Below are positions 17,410 through 25,394 of a stretch of 64,000 nt of DNA, piece by piece. The DNA is from Verrucomicrobiota bacterium (GTDB lineage: Bacteria; Verrucomicrobiota; Verrucomicrobiia; Opitutales; Opitutaceae): NCBI GenBank assembly GCA_023443455.1, contig JAEZUE010000037.1, positions 124,001 through 188,000 of the forward strand. The letters run 5' to 3'. The position numbers and the translations under genes were made by a program. A model generated the notes under the pieces. That model made no database searches. It was given only the letters and a program-made list of their open reading frames with translations, and had not been told where the DNA came from. Every line of letters starts with the position of its first letter. The first letter of the stretch is position 1.

Positions 17410-18051
17410 TCAGCATTTCTGCCAGACGATCCAGGTGCCGACCTCGTCGTCCTCGACGGCCGCCGGCAGCCCGAGCCGGCGCACGATCGCCTCGTAATGC
17501 TCGGGCGGATTTTCGGCCATGCGTTTGCGCCGGCCCTCGCCCCATTGCGGGTCGTCCTTCCGGGCCTCGTTGATCTCGGCGAGCAGCTGCGCGTTGCCCA
17601 TGCCGCCGCCGATGAACGCCCAGCCGCCCGGCCGCAGCACGCGCTGCACCTCGGCGAGGCCTTTTGCCTGATCGCTCCAGAAGAAGATGGAGCCGCGGCT
17701 CATCACCAGATCGACCGAGGCGGTCTCATACGGCAGCGCTTCCGCGGCGCCCAACCGCGCGTCCATGCGGTCCAGCAGATCGGCCGCGGCGATGTTCTCC
17801 CGCGCCACATCGATGCAGCCCGGCAGCGGATCGCAAATCTCGACACGCGCCACGGTGCGTCGCGCGTACTCGATGCCGAGCATTCCCGGGCCACCGCCGA
17901 GATCGACACAGAACCCCTGCGCCACGCCGGTGCGGGCGAGGATGTCGTCCGCGATCACCGGATAGATCTTCCGGAAGAAGCCCTGCATGACCCGCGCATT
18001 GTAGTCGCGGGCGTTCATGTTGTAGTTGGTCAATGGAGCGGTGGTGTTCAT
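17410..18051 (-). CDS. Class I SAM-dependent methyltransferase
   Basis: 213 residues. Motif I is CVDLGGGPGMLGIEYAR (residues about 45-60), followed by an acidic residue after the second strand (RVEICDPLPGC) and motif IV in ASVDLVMSRGSIFFWSD; the post-motif is VLRPGGWAFIGGG. This is the UbiE-like Methyltransf_11 pattern. The substrate is unknown. Its position between tonB and the cytosolic binding-protein-like gene suggests it modifies a ligand or cofactor handled by this uptake cluster. The ATG at 18051 was chosen over longer frames that overlap tonB; the gap from tonB is 31 bp. Confidence 0.85.
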   Translation of the reverse strand: MNTTAPLTNYNMNARDYNARVMQGFFRKIYPVIADDILARTGVAQGFCVDLGGGPGMLGIEYARRTVARVEICDPLPGCIDVARENIAAADLLDRMDARLGAAEALPYETASVDLVMSRGSIFFWSDQAKGLAEVQRVLRPGGWAFIGGGMGNAQLLAEINEARKDDPQWGEGRRKRMAENPPEHYEAIVRRLGLPAAVEDDEVGTWIVWQKC

Positions 18052-18082
18052 TGGAAAAGGTTCGAGGGTCACCATCTTGCGT

Positions 18083-18862
18083 TCAGGTGCGTGCATCGGG
18101 CATGGCGAACGCGATCGGAGCTTCGACCCGCGTGGCCACCCGACGGCCGTCCTTGCGGCCCGGCCGGAACTTCCACCACCGCACGGCCTGCAGCGCCGGA
18201 GTGCGAAACTCGGGCCGACTCGACTCGACCACGCGCGGACACCGCACCACACCCTCCGCGTCGACGATGAAGCTCAGGAGCACCTCCCCGTTGGCGCCGC
18301 TCCGCGCCAGCTCCGCCGGATAACGCGGCAGCGGTTGGCTCACCACCGCGGGCGGTTGATCCAGATCGGCCAGTTCGAAGAGCGGAACTCCGCATTCGCC
18401 GATTCCGTCGCGGCCAGGACCGCCAAGGGCTGCGCCGAAACCGCCCCCGGTCGACAAAACCGGGCGCACCGATCCCGCCGCGACCCGCACCACCACGCTG
18501 CGTTCGCCGCACATGAGTTCGGGGCGTGCCAACGCCCGCGGGTCGAACCCGGTCTGCGCCATGAACCGGTCCGACGCCGCCCCGCTCGCCACCGCCGCGG
18601 CTTCCACCCCGGTTGAATCCGGCGCGGCCACATCGGTCGGCACAAAGAATCCGTTCTCATCCCCAGAGATCACCGGCGCCTCCACCGCCATCGGCCGAGC
18701 CCCCGGAAACAATTCGCCGAGCGCGATGAGCCCCCCATGCAACCCAACTGCGAATACGGCGGCGACCAGCAGATCGCTCCGTCGGCATCCGCATCTCTCG
18801 CATCCGCGCGCGCCCCCTCCCCGGCGAGGGTCCGCCCGTTCGAGGTGACCGGCCGTCTTCAT
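18083..18862 (-). CDS. TonB-type energy transducer
   Basis: 259 residues. A basic cytoplasmic N-terminus is followed by one membrane helix (LLVAAVFAVGLHGGLIALG, about residues 30-50), a periplasmic stretch of about 110 residues rich in Ala/Pro/Val, and a C-terminal TonB domain (QPLPRYPAELARSGANGEVL through VRWWKFRPGRKDG). It transmits the ExbBD-driven proton-motive force to an outer-membrane receptor, here most likely the receptor encoded at the head of this cluster. The start overlaps the TrmO-like gene's stop (ATGA). No exbB/exbD genes are in the window. Confidence 0.9.
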   Translation of the reverse strand: MKTAGHLERADPRRGGGARGCERCGCRRSDLLVAAVFAVGLHGGLIALGELFPGARPMAVEAPVISGDENGFFVPTDVAAPDSTGVEAAAVASGAASDRFMAQTGFDPRALARPELMCGERSVVVRVAAGSVRPVLSTGGGFGAALGGPGRDGIGECGVPLFELADLDQPPAVVSQPLPRYPAELARSGANGEVLLSFIVDAEGVVRCPRVVESSRPEFRTPALQAVRWWKFRPGRKDGRRVATRVEAPIAFAMPDART

Positions 18863-19740
18863 GGCAACGGCTCCTCCGGCTCCCGCGGGACGCTGCTCTC
18901 CGTCCAGAGCGCCGCCTCGTCGGCCGCGAGAATGCTGGCGGCATCGGGCCAGTTCAGGCGGGTGAGCTGGTAGTCGAGGCGGACTCCGGCATGGACCAGA
19001 CACACTGTCCAGGGCGTTTCCGTGTTGGCCCGGACCGAGTGGGCCATCGTCGCCCGCAGCGGGCTGCAACCGGTCGCCATCTCGAAGCCGTGCGCGAAGA
19101 ACGTGCTCGAGGCCAGTTCCGCCCGCAACGGCACACCGCGCGCCACCCCCAACCGCCGCAAGGCCGCGACGCCAACGCGCAGCCCAAGCGCGAAATCGGT
19201 GTTCGTCGTATCCCAGTGCATCTCCCGTGAAGCGCGGGCGGCATCATCGGGGCACTCCATGACCTTGGCCCAATGCAACGGCACCGCCGCATCCGGAAAC
19301 GCGTCGAAGTGCGGCACATACGGTTTCACGTCGACGACCGGAGTGCGGTGGAAAGCGTCGAGGCCGCGCACAACCAGCACGTTCCGCTCCCGCCGCAGCA
19401 ACGCCACCACGCAGGAACCGAGCGCAGCCGGCCGGCACGGTGCCCGGGAACTGAACACGCCCTGCCCGGCCCGATCGTCCTCGGCCGGCAACACGAGCGG
19501 CGGCGCATCGCCCCACCCTCGCGCGCGCAGCCACTCGGCGCTGCGATGCTGCCGGTAGATCACCGAGAGGTGCGAGAAATACTCGATGCCGACCAGTCCG
19601 GCCTCCAACTCGGGCCGCAGCACCAGGCGCGACTCGCTGCGGTAGTCGCATCCGTCGACGAAAGTCTGATAGGGCGAATCGACCTCGCCGATCGGGGCGA
19701 GCGTGAACGCTTCCAGTGGATCCGTCCGTGGTTTCTTCAT
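18859..19740 (-). CDS. TrmO-like protein with FmdE-like C-terminal domain
   Basis: 293 residues in two parts. Residues 13-165 match the TrmO/UPF0066 beta-barrel: FTLAPIGEVDSPYQ, GIEYFSHLSVIYRQHRS, the SAM-binding-type loop GVFSSRAPCRPAALGSCVVA and the DxKPYxP motif in PVVDVKPYVPHFD. True TrmO methylates t6A37 of tRNA, but several classical residues (RSPNRPNPIG) are altered here. Residues 170-293 resemble FmdE, a family linked to molybdenum/tungsten formylmethanofuran dehydrogenase clusters: FALGLRVGVAALRRLGV and FFAHGFEMATGCSPL with a conserved-looking Cys. Start and stop both overlap neighbours (ATGA), so it is embedded in the uptake operon and is unlikely to be a housekeeping tRNA enzyme. 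The FmdE assignment is tentative. Confidence 0.7.
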   Translation of the reverse strand: MKKPRTDPLEAFTLAPIGEVDSPYQTFVDGCDYRSESRLVLRPELEAGLVGIEYFSHLSVIYRQHRSAEWLRARGWGDAPPLVLPAEDDRAGQGVFSSRAPCRPAALGSCVVALLRRERNVLVVRGLDAFHRTPVVDVKPYVPHFDAFPDAAVPLHWAKVMECPDDAARASREMHWDTTNTDFALGLRVGVAALRRLGVARGVPLRAELASSTFFAHGFEMATGCSPLRATMAHSVRANTETPWTVCLVHAGVRLDYQLTRLNWPDAASILAADEAALWTESSVPREPEEPLP

Positions 19741-20822
19741 GGCGTGGGCGTGACGAGTTGCGGCCGCGAAGCGAAGAGAATCGCCCGCGCCTCCGCCTCC
19801 TCCATCTCGTACCGGTAGAACAACCGAAAGTACTCCCGCGTCTCCGCCACCATGTCGAAGTCCACGCGCTCGGGGTACAGCACCCAGAGCAGCCACTTCA
19901 CGCCGAGCACGCGCGAGGCCGACGGCGGCCGGTCCAACCAGTTGAACGGAGCTCCGGGAATCAAATACACGCGATTGCCCGCCACCGCCGGCACCTGCCG
20001 CCACGTCGGGTCGTCGAGCCACTCCGGCGCCCACGAGCCGTCGCGCTGCGCCCTTTCGGGGCACGCGAGGATGACCTGCGGTTGCCATGCGATGACCTGG
20101 TCGAGCGATACGGGGGCGCGACCAAAGCCGCTGGTCTCGGCGAGCGCGGCGACGTTCTCGAGCCCGAGGAAGTCGAGCGGCTCGGTGTGCATCGATTCCG
20201 TCGAATCGGTCTGCAGCCCGCGCAGTCCCTCGGCGTAGTAGACGGTCGGTCGCGCGGCGGGCGGCACCGATTCGGCCAACGTCTTCGCGGCGGCGAAGGC
20301 GCGGCGCGTGTAGACGGCGAGGCTCTTCGCCCGCTCCGGCACACCGAGCAGGTCGCCGACCAACTCGTAGGTCGCCGCGGTGTCGAGCATCCGCCCGCTG
20401 GCGAGGAAGACCGGGATGCCGAGCTGCTGCTGGAGCCGGTTGGCGAAATCGATCGCGGTCGGGTCGTTGTAGCCGATGGAGAGAATCACGTCGGGCCGCG
20501 CGGCGAGCAGGGTCTCGCGGTTGCCCTTGCCGTTCTCGCCGAACCAACCACCGAGCGTCGGCAGGTCGTGCACGCTCGGCAGCAGGAAGTGTTTCTCGGC
20601 CGCCCCGAGCTTGGAGTTCCAGCCGACCAGCCGGTCCGGCGCGAGCGTGTAGAGCAGCACCGCGCCGACGGGGCTGGTGACATACGCGCGCTCGATCCTC
20701 GCCGGCACCTGCAACGAGCGCCCGGCGCCGTCGACGACGGTCACGGTCGCACCCGCCGTTGGTGCGAAAATCGAAAACACCAACGCCATCAGGATCAGCT
20801 TGGTAGGACCGTTGAGTGCCAT
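19737..20822 (-). CDS. FecB/BtuF-type periplasmic substrate-binding protein
   Basis: 361 residues. The signal peptide (MALNGPTKLILMALVFSIFA, cleaved near TAGA) is followed by VTVVDGAGRSLQVPARIERA, the usual start of helical-backbone binding proteins for siderophores, cobalamin and haem. Two lobes are visible, with hinge regions around DVILSIGYNDPTAID and QPQVILACPERA. It would pass its ligand to the FecCD-type permease and FecE-type ATPase encoded upstream. The ATG at 20822 begins the signal sequence; the extension to 20978 reads through REP-A DNA. The ligand is unknown. Confidence 0.88.
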   Translation of the reverse strand: MALNGPTKLILMALVFSIFAPTAGATVTVVDGAGRSLQVPARIERAYVTSPVGAVLLYTLAPDRLVGWNSKLGAAEKHFLLPSVHDLPTLGGWFGENGKGNRETLLAARPDVILSIGYNDPTAIDFANRLQQQLGIPVFLASGRMLDTAATYELVGDLLGVPERAKSLAVYTRRAFAAAKTLAESVPPAARPTVYYAEGLRGLQTDSTESMHTEPLDFLGLENVAALAETSGFGRAPVSLDQVIAWQPQVILACPERAQRDGSWAPEWLDDPTWRQVPAVAGNRVYLIPGAPFNWLDRPPSASRVLGVKWLLWVLYPERVDFDMVAETREYFRLFYRYEMEEAEARAILFASRPQLVTPTP

Positions 20823-20830
20823 CGCCTCCT

Positions 20831-20887
20831 GTAGGAGCCTGCTTGCAGGCGATTCCGAATCCAAATCGCCTGCAAGCAGGCTCCTAC
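20831..20887. repeat. REP-A pair, inverted
   Basis: Full REP-A units at 20831-20853 and, inverted, at 20865-20887 with 11 bp between, forming a large potential hairpin 8 bp upstream of the FecB-type gene. It fills the gap between the ATPase and binding-protein genes and may alter their relative expression. Confidence 0.93.
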
Positions 20888-20956
20888 AATCGGATACCAA
20901 TGCCAACAGGCGGGCTCGGCCCCGCCCGGTCCGATCGGAGACAGGACCTAATGTGA

Positions 20957-21739
20957 TCAATCGATGTGGGGAGCGCATAAGGGGAAATGTTGGCCGGCGT
21001 GGTCGGTGAGGTTCGCGACCACGAAGGGCACGCGGTAGATCGCTTCGAGGCGGTCGGCAGTGAGCGTCTCACCGGGCGCACCGGCGGGGGACAGCCGCCC
21101 CTCGCACACCACGGCCACGCGAGTCGCGCAGCGTAGCGCATGCTCGGGATGATGCGTCGCCATGAGCACGCCGAAGCCCTCGCGCACGAGGCGCCGCAAC
21201 GTCTGCAGCATCCGCACCTGGTTGCCGAAATCGAGGGACGACGCCGGCTCGTCGAGCACGAGGAAACGCGCTTCCTGTGCAAGCGCCCGGGCGACGAGCA
21301 CCATCTGGCGTTCGCCGCCGCTGAGCTCGGTATAGCGCCGCTCCGCGAACGCGCTCATCTGCACCGCGGCGAGCGCCGTCTCCGCCGCGTGCCAGTCGAC
21401 GGCGGTCGGTCCCGACCAGAGCGGCCAGCGCGCGGTGCGGCCCATCGCGACGACATCGAGCACGCGGAAGGCGAAGAGCGGCGCGTGCGCTTGGGGCACG
21501 TAGGCGAGCCGCGCGGCACGCTCACGCACCGGCAGCTCGGACCACTCGCGGCCGTCGATGCGGATGTGTCCGCCGAGCGGCGGCAGGATGCCGGCCAATG
21601 TCTTGAGCAGCGCTGTCTTGCCGGATCCGTTGGGGCCAAGCAGGCAGACGAACTCGCCCTCGGCGACCGTGAGCGAGACACCGGTGAGCACGGGGCGGCG
21701 GGTGTAGCCGCAGGAAACATTGTCGAGAACGAGGCTCAT
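20957..21739 (-). CDS. FecE-type ABC transporter ATP-binding protein
   Basis: 260 residues with a complete ABC core: Walker A LLGPNGSGKTALLKTLAG, Q-loop VPQAHAP, signature ELSGGERQMVLVARALAQ, Walker B FLVLDEPASSLD, H-loop ATHHPEHA. It matches the FepC/BtuD class that energises FecCD permeases. The start overlaps the stop of a 57-residue ORF (ATGA), which in turn overlaps the permease stop. The C-terminal 40 residues (ADRLEAIYRVPFVV) are the typical tail of the class. Confidence 0.92.
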   Translation of the reverse strand: MSLVLDNVSCGYTRRPVLTGVSLTVAEGEFVCLLGPNGSGKTALLKTLAGILPPLGGHIRIDGREWSELPVRERAARLAYVPQAHAPLFAFRVLDVVAMGRTARWPLWSGPTAVDWHAAETALAAVQMSAFAERRYTELSGGERQMVLVARALAQEARFLVLDEPASSLDFGNQVRMLQTLRRLVREGFGVLMATHHPEHALRCATRVAVVCEGRLSPAGAPGETLTADRLEAIYRVPFVVANLTDHAGQHFPLCAPHID

Positions 21740-21909
21740 GGCAGATCAGCCGGACCGAGGCCGGGCCAAGGTTGGGAGGTAAGGCGAACCGTCCCGGTGA
21801 GCCGCGGCTCCGCCTTCGCCATGGCTTCGGCGGACACGTCGGCGAGGACGCCTCGCCCTACCCCGGAAACGAGCCCACCACGATGAGGGACTTGAGTATT
21901 CGTTTTCAT
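21736..21909 (-). CDS. 57-residue ORF coupled at both ends, largely repeat-derived
   Basis: The permease stop and this ATG overlap as TGATG, and its own TGA overlaps the ATPase ATG as ATGA, so ribosomes could pass continuously from permease to ATPase. Most of the ORF lies over a palindromic repeat at 21779-21861 and the peptide (RGVLADVSAEAMAKAEPRLT and so on) has no recognisable domain. Probably a translational bridge rather than a functional protein. Confidence 0.35.
   Translation of the reverse strand: MKTNTQVPHRGGLVSGVGRGVLADVSAEAMAKAEPRLTGTVRLTSQPWPGLGPADLP
21779..21861. repeat. Palindromic repeat with GGTARGGCGA ends
   Basis: About 83 bp bounded by GGTAAGGCGAACCGTCCCGG and, inverted, GGCGAGGACGCCTCGCCCTACC. 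An inner dyad GGCGAGGACGCCTCGCC lies at the right end. It sits between permease and ATPase genes without creating a stop in the frame of the 57-residue ORF. Only one copy was noticed in the window. Confidence 0.6.
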
Positions 21910-22907
21910 CAGTCGTTCCAGCTGCGCGAGGCGCGGCGCAGCAACACGAGGAAGATCGGAATCCCGCAGGCGCAGGTGACCACGCCGAGCGGCAGTTCGA
22001 CGACGAAGAGCCAGCGCGCGAGATTGTCGGCCCAGAGCAGGAAAAGCGCGCCGAGCAAAAGCGACGCCGGCAGCAGGTCGCGGTGGTTCGGCCCGATCAT
22101 GAAGCGCACGAGATGCGGCACCATCAGGCCCACCCATCCAATGACACCGGCCACGGCAACGGCGACCGCGGTCACGAGCGTGGCGCTGAGCAACGTGAGC
22201 ACACGTACCGTACCCGTGGGCACGCCGAGCGCGCGTGCCTCGTCCTCGCCGAGCGCCATGACGTTGAGCGGCCAACGCAGCGCGAGTAGCACCGCCACCC
22301 CGAGCGCCAGAGGCGGCAGGAGCAGCTGCACATCGGGAGTGGTGACCGAGGAGAGGCTGCCGAGCAGCCAGTAGGTGATCAGGGGGAGTTTCGAGTACGG
22401 ATCGGCCAACGTCTTGATGACCGCCACGCCAGCCATGCCGAGGCTGCCGACCACCATGCCGGTGAGCACGAGCTTCAACGTAAACGTGCCCCCGCCCACC
22501 CCACGGCTGAGCCCGTAGGTGAGCGCCACCGCGCTGAGCCCGCTCGCGAACGCCAATCCCTGGATACCGAGCACGCTCCACGAGAGCATGATGCCCAGCG
22601 CCGCGCCGAACGCCGCGCCCGAGGAGGCGCCGAGGATGTCGGGCGAGACAAGGGAGTTGCGGAACAACCCCTGGTACGATGCGCCGGCCACGGAGAGCCC
22701 GGCACCGATCGCGAGCGCCGCGACGATGCGCGGCAACCGGATGTCGTAGACAAGTGCATTCACCGTCGCCCGGCCGACCGTCGCGCCATCGACATCGAAG
22801 CAGAGCTGTCCGAGATCGGCCCAGGACAACGGATGTGCGCCATAGCGCAGCGAGATCGCGACACTGGCAAGGACCGCCACGCCGAGCAAAGCGTAGCGAA
22901 GCCCCAT
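21909..22907 (-). CDS. FecCD/BtuC-type ABC transporter permease
   Basis: 332 residues, nearly all hydrophobic, with about ten membrane helices. Family blocks are LVYDIRLPRIVAALAIGAGL, GASYQGLFRNSLVSPDILGA, WLLGSLSSVT, ALGEDEARALGV (the loop that contacts the ATPase) and GVIGWVGLMVPHLVRFMIGP. A single permease gene implies a homodimer, as in BtuC and many FecCD systems. The ATG at 22907 starts just before the first helix; the upstream extension crosses a palindrome. It works with the ATPase and binding protein downstream. Confidence 0.93.
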   Translation of the reverse strand: MGLRYALLGVAVLASVAISLRYGAHPLSWADLGQLCFDVDGATVGRATVNALVYDIRLPRIVAALAIGAGLSVAGASYQGLFRNSLVSPDILGASSGAAFGAALGIMLSWSVLGIQGLAFASGLSAVALTYGLSRGVGGGTFTLKLVLTGMVVGSLGMAGVAVIKTLADPYSKLPLITYWLLGSLSSVTTPDVQLLLPPLALGVAVLLALRWPLNVMALGEDEARALGVPTGTVRVLTLLSATLVTAVAVAVAGVIGWVGLMVPHLVRFMIGPNHRDLLPASLLLGALFLLWADNLARWLFVVELPLGVVTCACGIPIFLVLLRRASRSWND

Positions 22908-22958
22908 GCCGCCAAGGTGCGACCGGAGGGTCGCCGCCCGTTGCGCGAACCGACCGGC

Positions 22959-23004
22959 GAGAACACAGATTTTTGTCCCGATCGGGACAAGATTCTGTGT
23001 TCTC
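22959..23004. repeat. Perfect-ended palindrome in the operon leader
   Basis: GAGAACACAGATTTTTGTCC paired with GGACAAGATTCTGTGTTCTC around CGATCG. It lies in the 152-bp gap between the truncated chelation-domain ORF and the permease. It could form a strong hairpin that attenuates transcription between the receptor and the transport genes, or be another dispersed palindromic element. Confidence 0.75.
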
Positions 23005-23059
23005 GCTCGGCCGGGAGCGGACACTCTCGAGCCGTGCGACTCGCCTGCCACCGCTTCGC

Positions 23060-23278
23060 TCACGAGTCGCCCTCCATTGCCGGTGGCCGCTCGATTTGGA
23101 GGAAACGGCCGATCACGGCGACGCGTTTCCCGACGACGCGCGGGAGCATCGTGGCGAAGGCGTTGCCGCCGGGCGCCGGCGCTAGGTACGGCGCGTCGTC
23201 CCAGACGAGCCGCGGCTCACCCGGAGGGTTCGCCCCACCAAGGACCACCGGATTTTCGAGTGCGAAGAAGGCAGGCAT
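23060..23278 (-). pseudogene. Truncated chelation-domain (DUF364-like) ORF
   Basis: 72 codons beginning 10 bp after the receptor gene, with a good ribosome-binding site (TGAGGACGCCGCCATG). The peptide opens MPAFFALENPVVLGGANPPG and ends with VVGKRVAVIGRFLQIERPPA, which resembles the dinucleotide-fold strand and turn (KVAVVGHFPxIE) of DUF364 putative heavy-metal chelation proteins, normally about 250 residues. The frame then stops (EGDS) and repeat-like DNA follows, so this looks like a gene cut by a deletion or repeat insertion. The family call rests on a short segment and is uncertain. Confidence 0.45.
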
Positions 23279-23288
23279 GGCGGCGTCC

Positions 23289-25295
23289 TCAGAACGTGTA
23301 GCGGACGTTTGCGTACCCGTTGCGGCCGGCCTCGGGATAGCCGTCCTGCAAACTGTAGTCCTTGTCGAAGACGTTGCCCACGCCGGCGTTGACGGTGATG
23401 CCGTGCGGGAGGTGGAACGAGAGCTTGAACCCCGCGGTGGCGAAGCCGGCGAGCCTGCTGCCATCGGTGTACGCGTAGCGCCACGAGGAGAAGTCGAGGC
23501 TCGGGATCACGCTCAGCCACGGAAGCGCCCGGTAGTCGGCGTAGAGCGAGCCGGAGTGCTCGGGCGTGTCGGTGGCCATGATCGCGGGGTTGGTGAGGTT
23601 CTTCTGGTGCAGGTAGGTGTAGCTCGTGCCGACCGTGAAGGTGTCGCCGACGGCGTACTCGAGGCCGAGGTCGAGGCCGTAGTTCTCCACCGTGCCCACA
23701 TTCTGGTTCTGCGAACGGGTGGTGCCGTTGACCCGGCTCACGCTCTGGATCGCGTCGTGGATGCGGCTGAGGTAGACGCTTGCCTGCGTGGTGAGACCGG
23801 GCGCGAGCTTGCCGTTGTAACCGATCTCGTAGTGCACGGCGGTCTCCTGCTTGAGGTCCGGGTTCGGGAAGGCCGTGTTGAACTTGTACGAGTAGCGATC
23901 TTTGATCGTGGGAAAACGGCTCTTGTGGGCGACGGTCGCGTAGACGGTGCCGGTGTTGCCGAGCGTGTAGAAGAGTCCGGTCTGCGGCGTGAACCCGTCG
24001 AACGACGTGAGGCGCACCGGCGTGTTGTCGGGGTTGACCTGGTCGGCGCGCAACGCTTTGCGCCAGTCGTAGCCGAGGCCGACCAACCAATCGAACGCCG
24101 TGGACAGGTGCCACGTGTCCTCGAGGCCGACAGAGATCGTGCGGTCCTCGAAGAGGAAGTGCGGCTGGTTGACGATCTGCTCGTCGTGGTGGTCGAACTT
24201 GTAGTGGGCGGCGAACTTGAGGGTGTTGGCCGGCAACAACTCGGTGCCGGCCTCGATGGACGCGCCGTAGGAGTGGTCGCTGTAGTGGCTGGGGGCCCAG
24301 GAGCCGGTGCGCAACGTCGTGAACGTGGCGTCGGTGTACTGGTCGAGCGCGTTGTCGTACCAGTCGTAGAAGAGGCGGGGCTTGAGGTAGCTGGACTCGC
24401 CGAGCTTGGTGCTCGAGACGTAGTAGACGGTCTGCTTGTTCCACTTCGGCCAGCGCCAGTATTTCAAGTAGCCGGAGAGCGCGCCGGTGTAGGGCGGCGT
24501 GCCCTTGTCTCCTTCCTGATGCACGAAACCGAGCGCGTATTCGTCGGTCGGGTTCGGCGTGTAGGCGACCTTGCCGCTGACCTTCCAGTCCGTGGAGGCG
24601 GCGTTCTCGCGGTCGTCGCCGTCTTCGGCGGCCACAGGCACGAAGTCGTCGGAGAGCGGGAACGAATCGCGCTCGGCGTACGAGACGCCGAGCTGCGCGT
24701 ACCAGGATTGTTGTTTCGTGCCGACGTTGAGGCTGGCCTCGCGGCCGTCGCCCGAGAAGAGGCCGGCGGCGAGCTGACCCTCGAACGCGGCCTGCGGCTG
24801 GCGAGAGACGAGGTTGATGGCGCCGCCCATGGTGTTCGCGCCGTAGAGCACGGAGCTGAAGCCCTTCGCCACGGAGATCGTGCCGATGTCGTAGGTGGTG
24901 AAACGCCCGAGGTCGACGTAGCCGTCGTACGGTACGTAGGCCGGTACGCCGTCGATGAAGATCGGCGTCTGGTTGCGGCCGAAACCGCGCACGTAGACCG
25001 AGGTCTCGTTGCGTCCGCCGAAGCGCGTGAGCGTCACACCCGGCAGCGTCGCCAGCGCCTCGCCGACATCGCGCTTTTCGAGCAGCGCGATCTTCGCGGA
25101 ATCGATCTGCACCGGTGTGAGATCCGCACCGGCCGGCGCCTCACCGTAAACGGACACGGTGCCGAGCTTGAAGACTGCGGCGTCGGCGGGCACGGAGACG
25201 GCGGTGTCGTTGGGCTTGGCGTCGTCGGCCGACTGCGCCAGCGTCGCCGTCGTCACTAAAACACCGAAGGCCGCGCCCGCCATGGATTTGCCCAT
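23289..25295 (-). CDS. TonB-dependent outer-membrane receptor
   Basis: 668 residues from the ATG at 25295, which starts the signal peptide (MGKSMAGAAFGVLVTTATLA). The plug domain is clear: VGEALATLPGVTLTRFGGRN, VYVRGFGRNQTPIFIDGVPA and SSVLYGANTMGGAINLVSRQ, spanning about residues 50-170. The remainder is a 22-strand-type barrel ending GYANVRYTF, with the terminal aromatic insertion signal. It imports a ligand too large or scarce for porins, powered by the TonB encoded in the same cluster. In-frame ATGs at 25358 and 25385 are alternatives but would put coding sequence over the likely operator. Ligand unknown; iron-siderophore, cobalamin, nickel or molybdenum complexes are all possible. Confidence 0.93.
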   Translation of the reverse strand: MGKSMAGAAFGVLVTTATLAQSADDAKPNDTAVSVPADAAVFKLGTVSVYGEAPAGADLTPVQIDSAKIALLEKRDVGEALATLPGVTLTRFGGRNETSVYVRGFGRNQTPIFIDGVPAYVPYDGYVDLGRFTTYDIGTISVAKGFSSVLYGANTMGGAINLVSRQPQAAFEGQLAAGLFSGDGREASLNVGTKQQSWYAQLGVSYAERDSFPLSDDFVPVAAEDGDDRENAASTDWKVSGKVAYTPNPTDEYALGFVHQEGDKGTPPYTGALSGYLKYWRWPKWNKQTVYYVSSTKLGESSYLKPRLFYDWYDNALDQYTDATFTTLRTGSWAPSHYSDHSYGASIEAGTELLPANTLKFAAHYKFDHHDEQIVNQPHFLFEDRTISVGLEDTWHLSTAFDWLVGLGYDWRKALRADQVNPDNTPVRLTSFDGFTPQTGLFYTLGNTGTVYATVAHKSRFPTIKDRYSYKFNTAFPNPDLKQETAVHYEIGYNGKLAPGLTTQASVYLSRIHDAIQSVSRVNGTTRSQNQNVGTVENYGLDLGLEYAVGDTFTVGTSYTYLHQKNLTNPAIMATDTPEHSGSLYADYRALPWLSVIPSLDFSSWRYAYTDGSRLAGFATAGFKLSFHLPHGITVNAGVGNVFDKDYSLQDGYPEAGRNGYANVRYTF

Positions 25296-25339
25296 GCCGC
25301 TGGCACGCCTGCCGCTCTTCCCCGACCGAACGGAACCGA

Positions 25340-25394
25340 AACAAATGTCGCTCTCCATAGACACAATGTCGTCAGCAAGCGACATGCCGAGACC
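25340..25394. promoter_or_regulatory. Candidate operator in the divergent receptor/regulator gap
   Basis: The gap has a perfect dyad, ATGTCGCT at 25345-25352 and AGCGACAT at 25378-25385, with a third half-site ATGTCG at 25366-25371 inside it. It lies between the receptor start and the regulator start, where a divergently transcribed autoregulator would bind. No certain -10/-35 boxes could be assigned. Confidence 0.4.
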
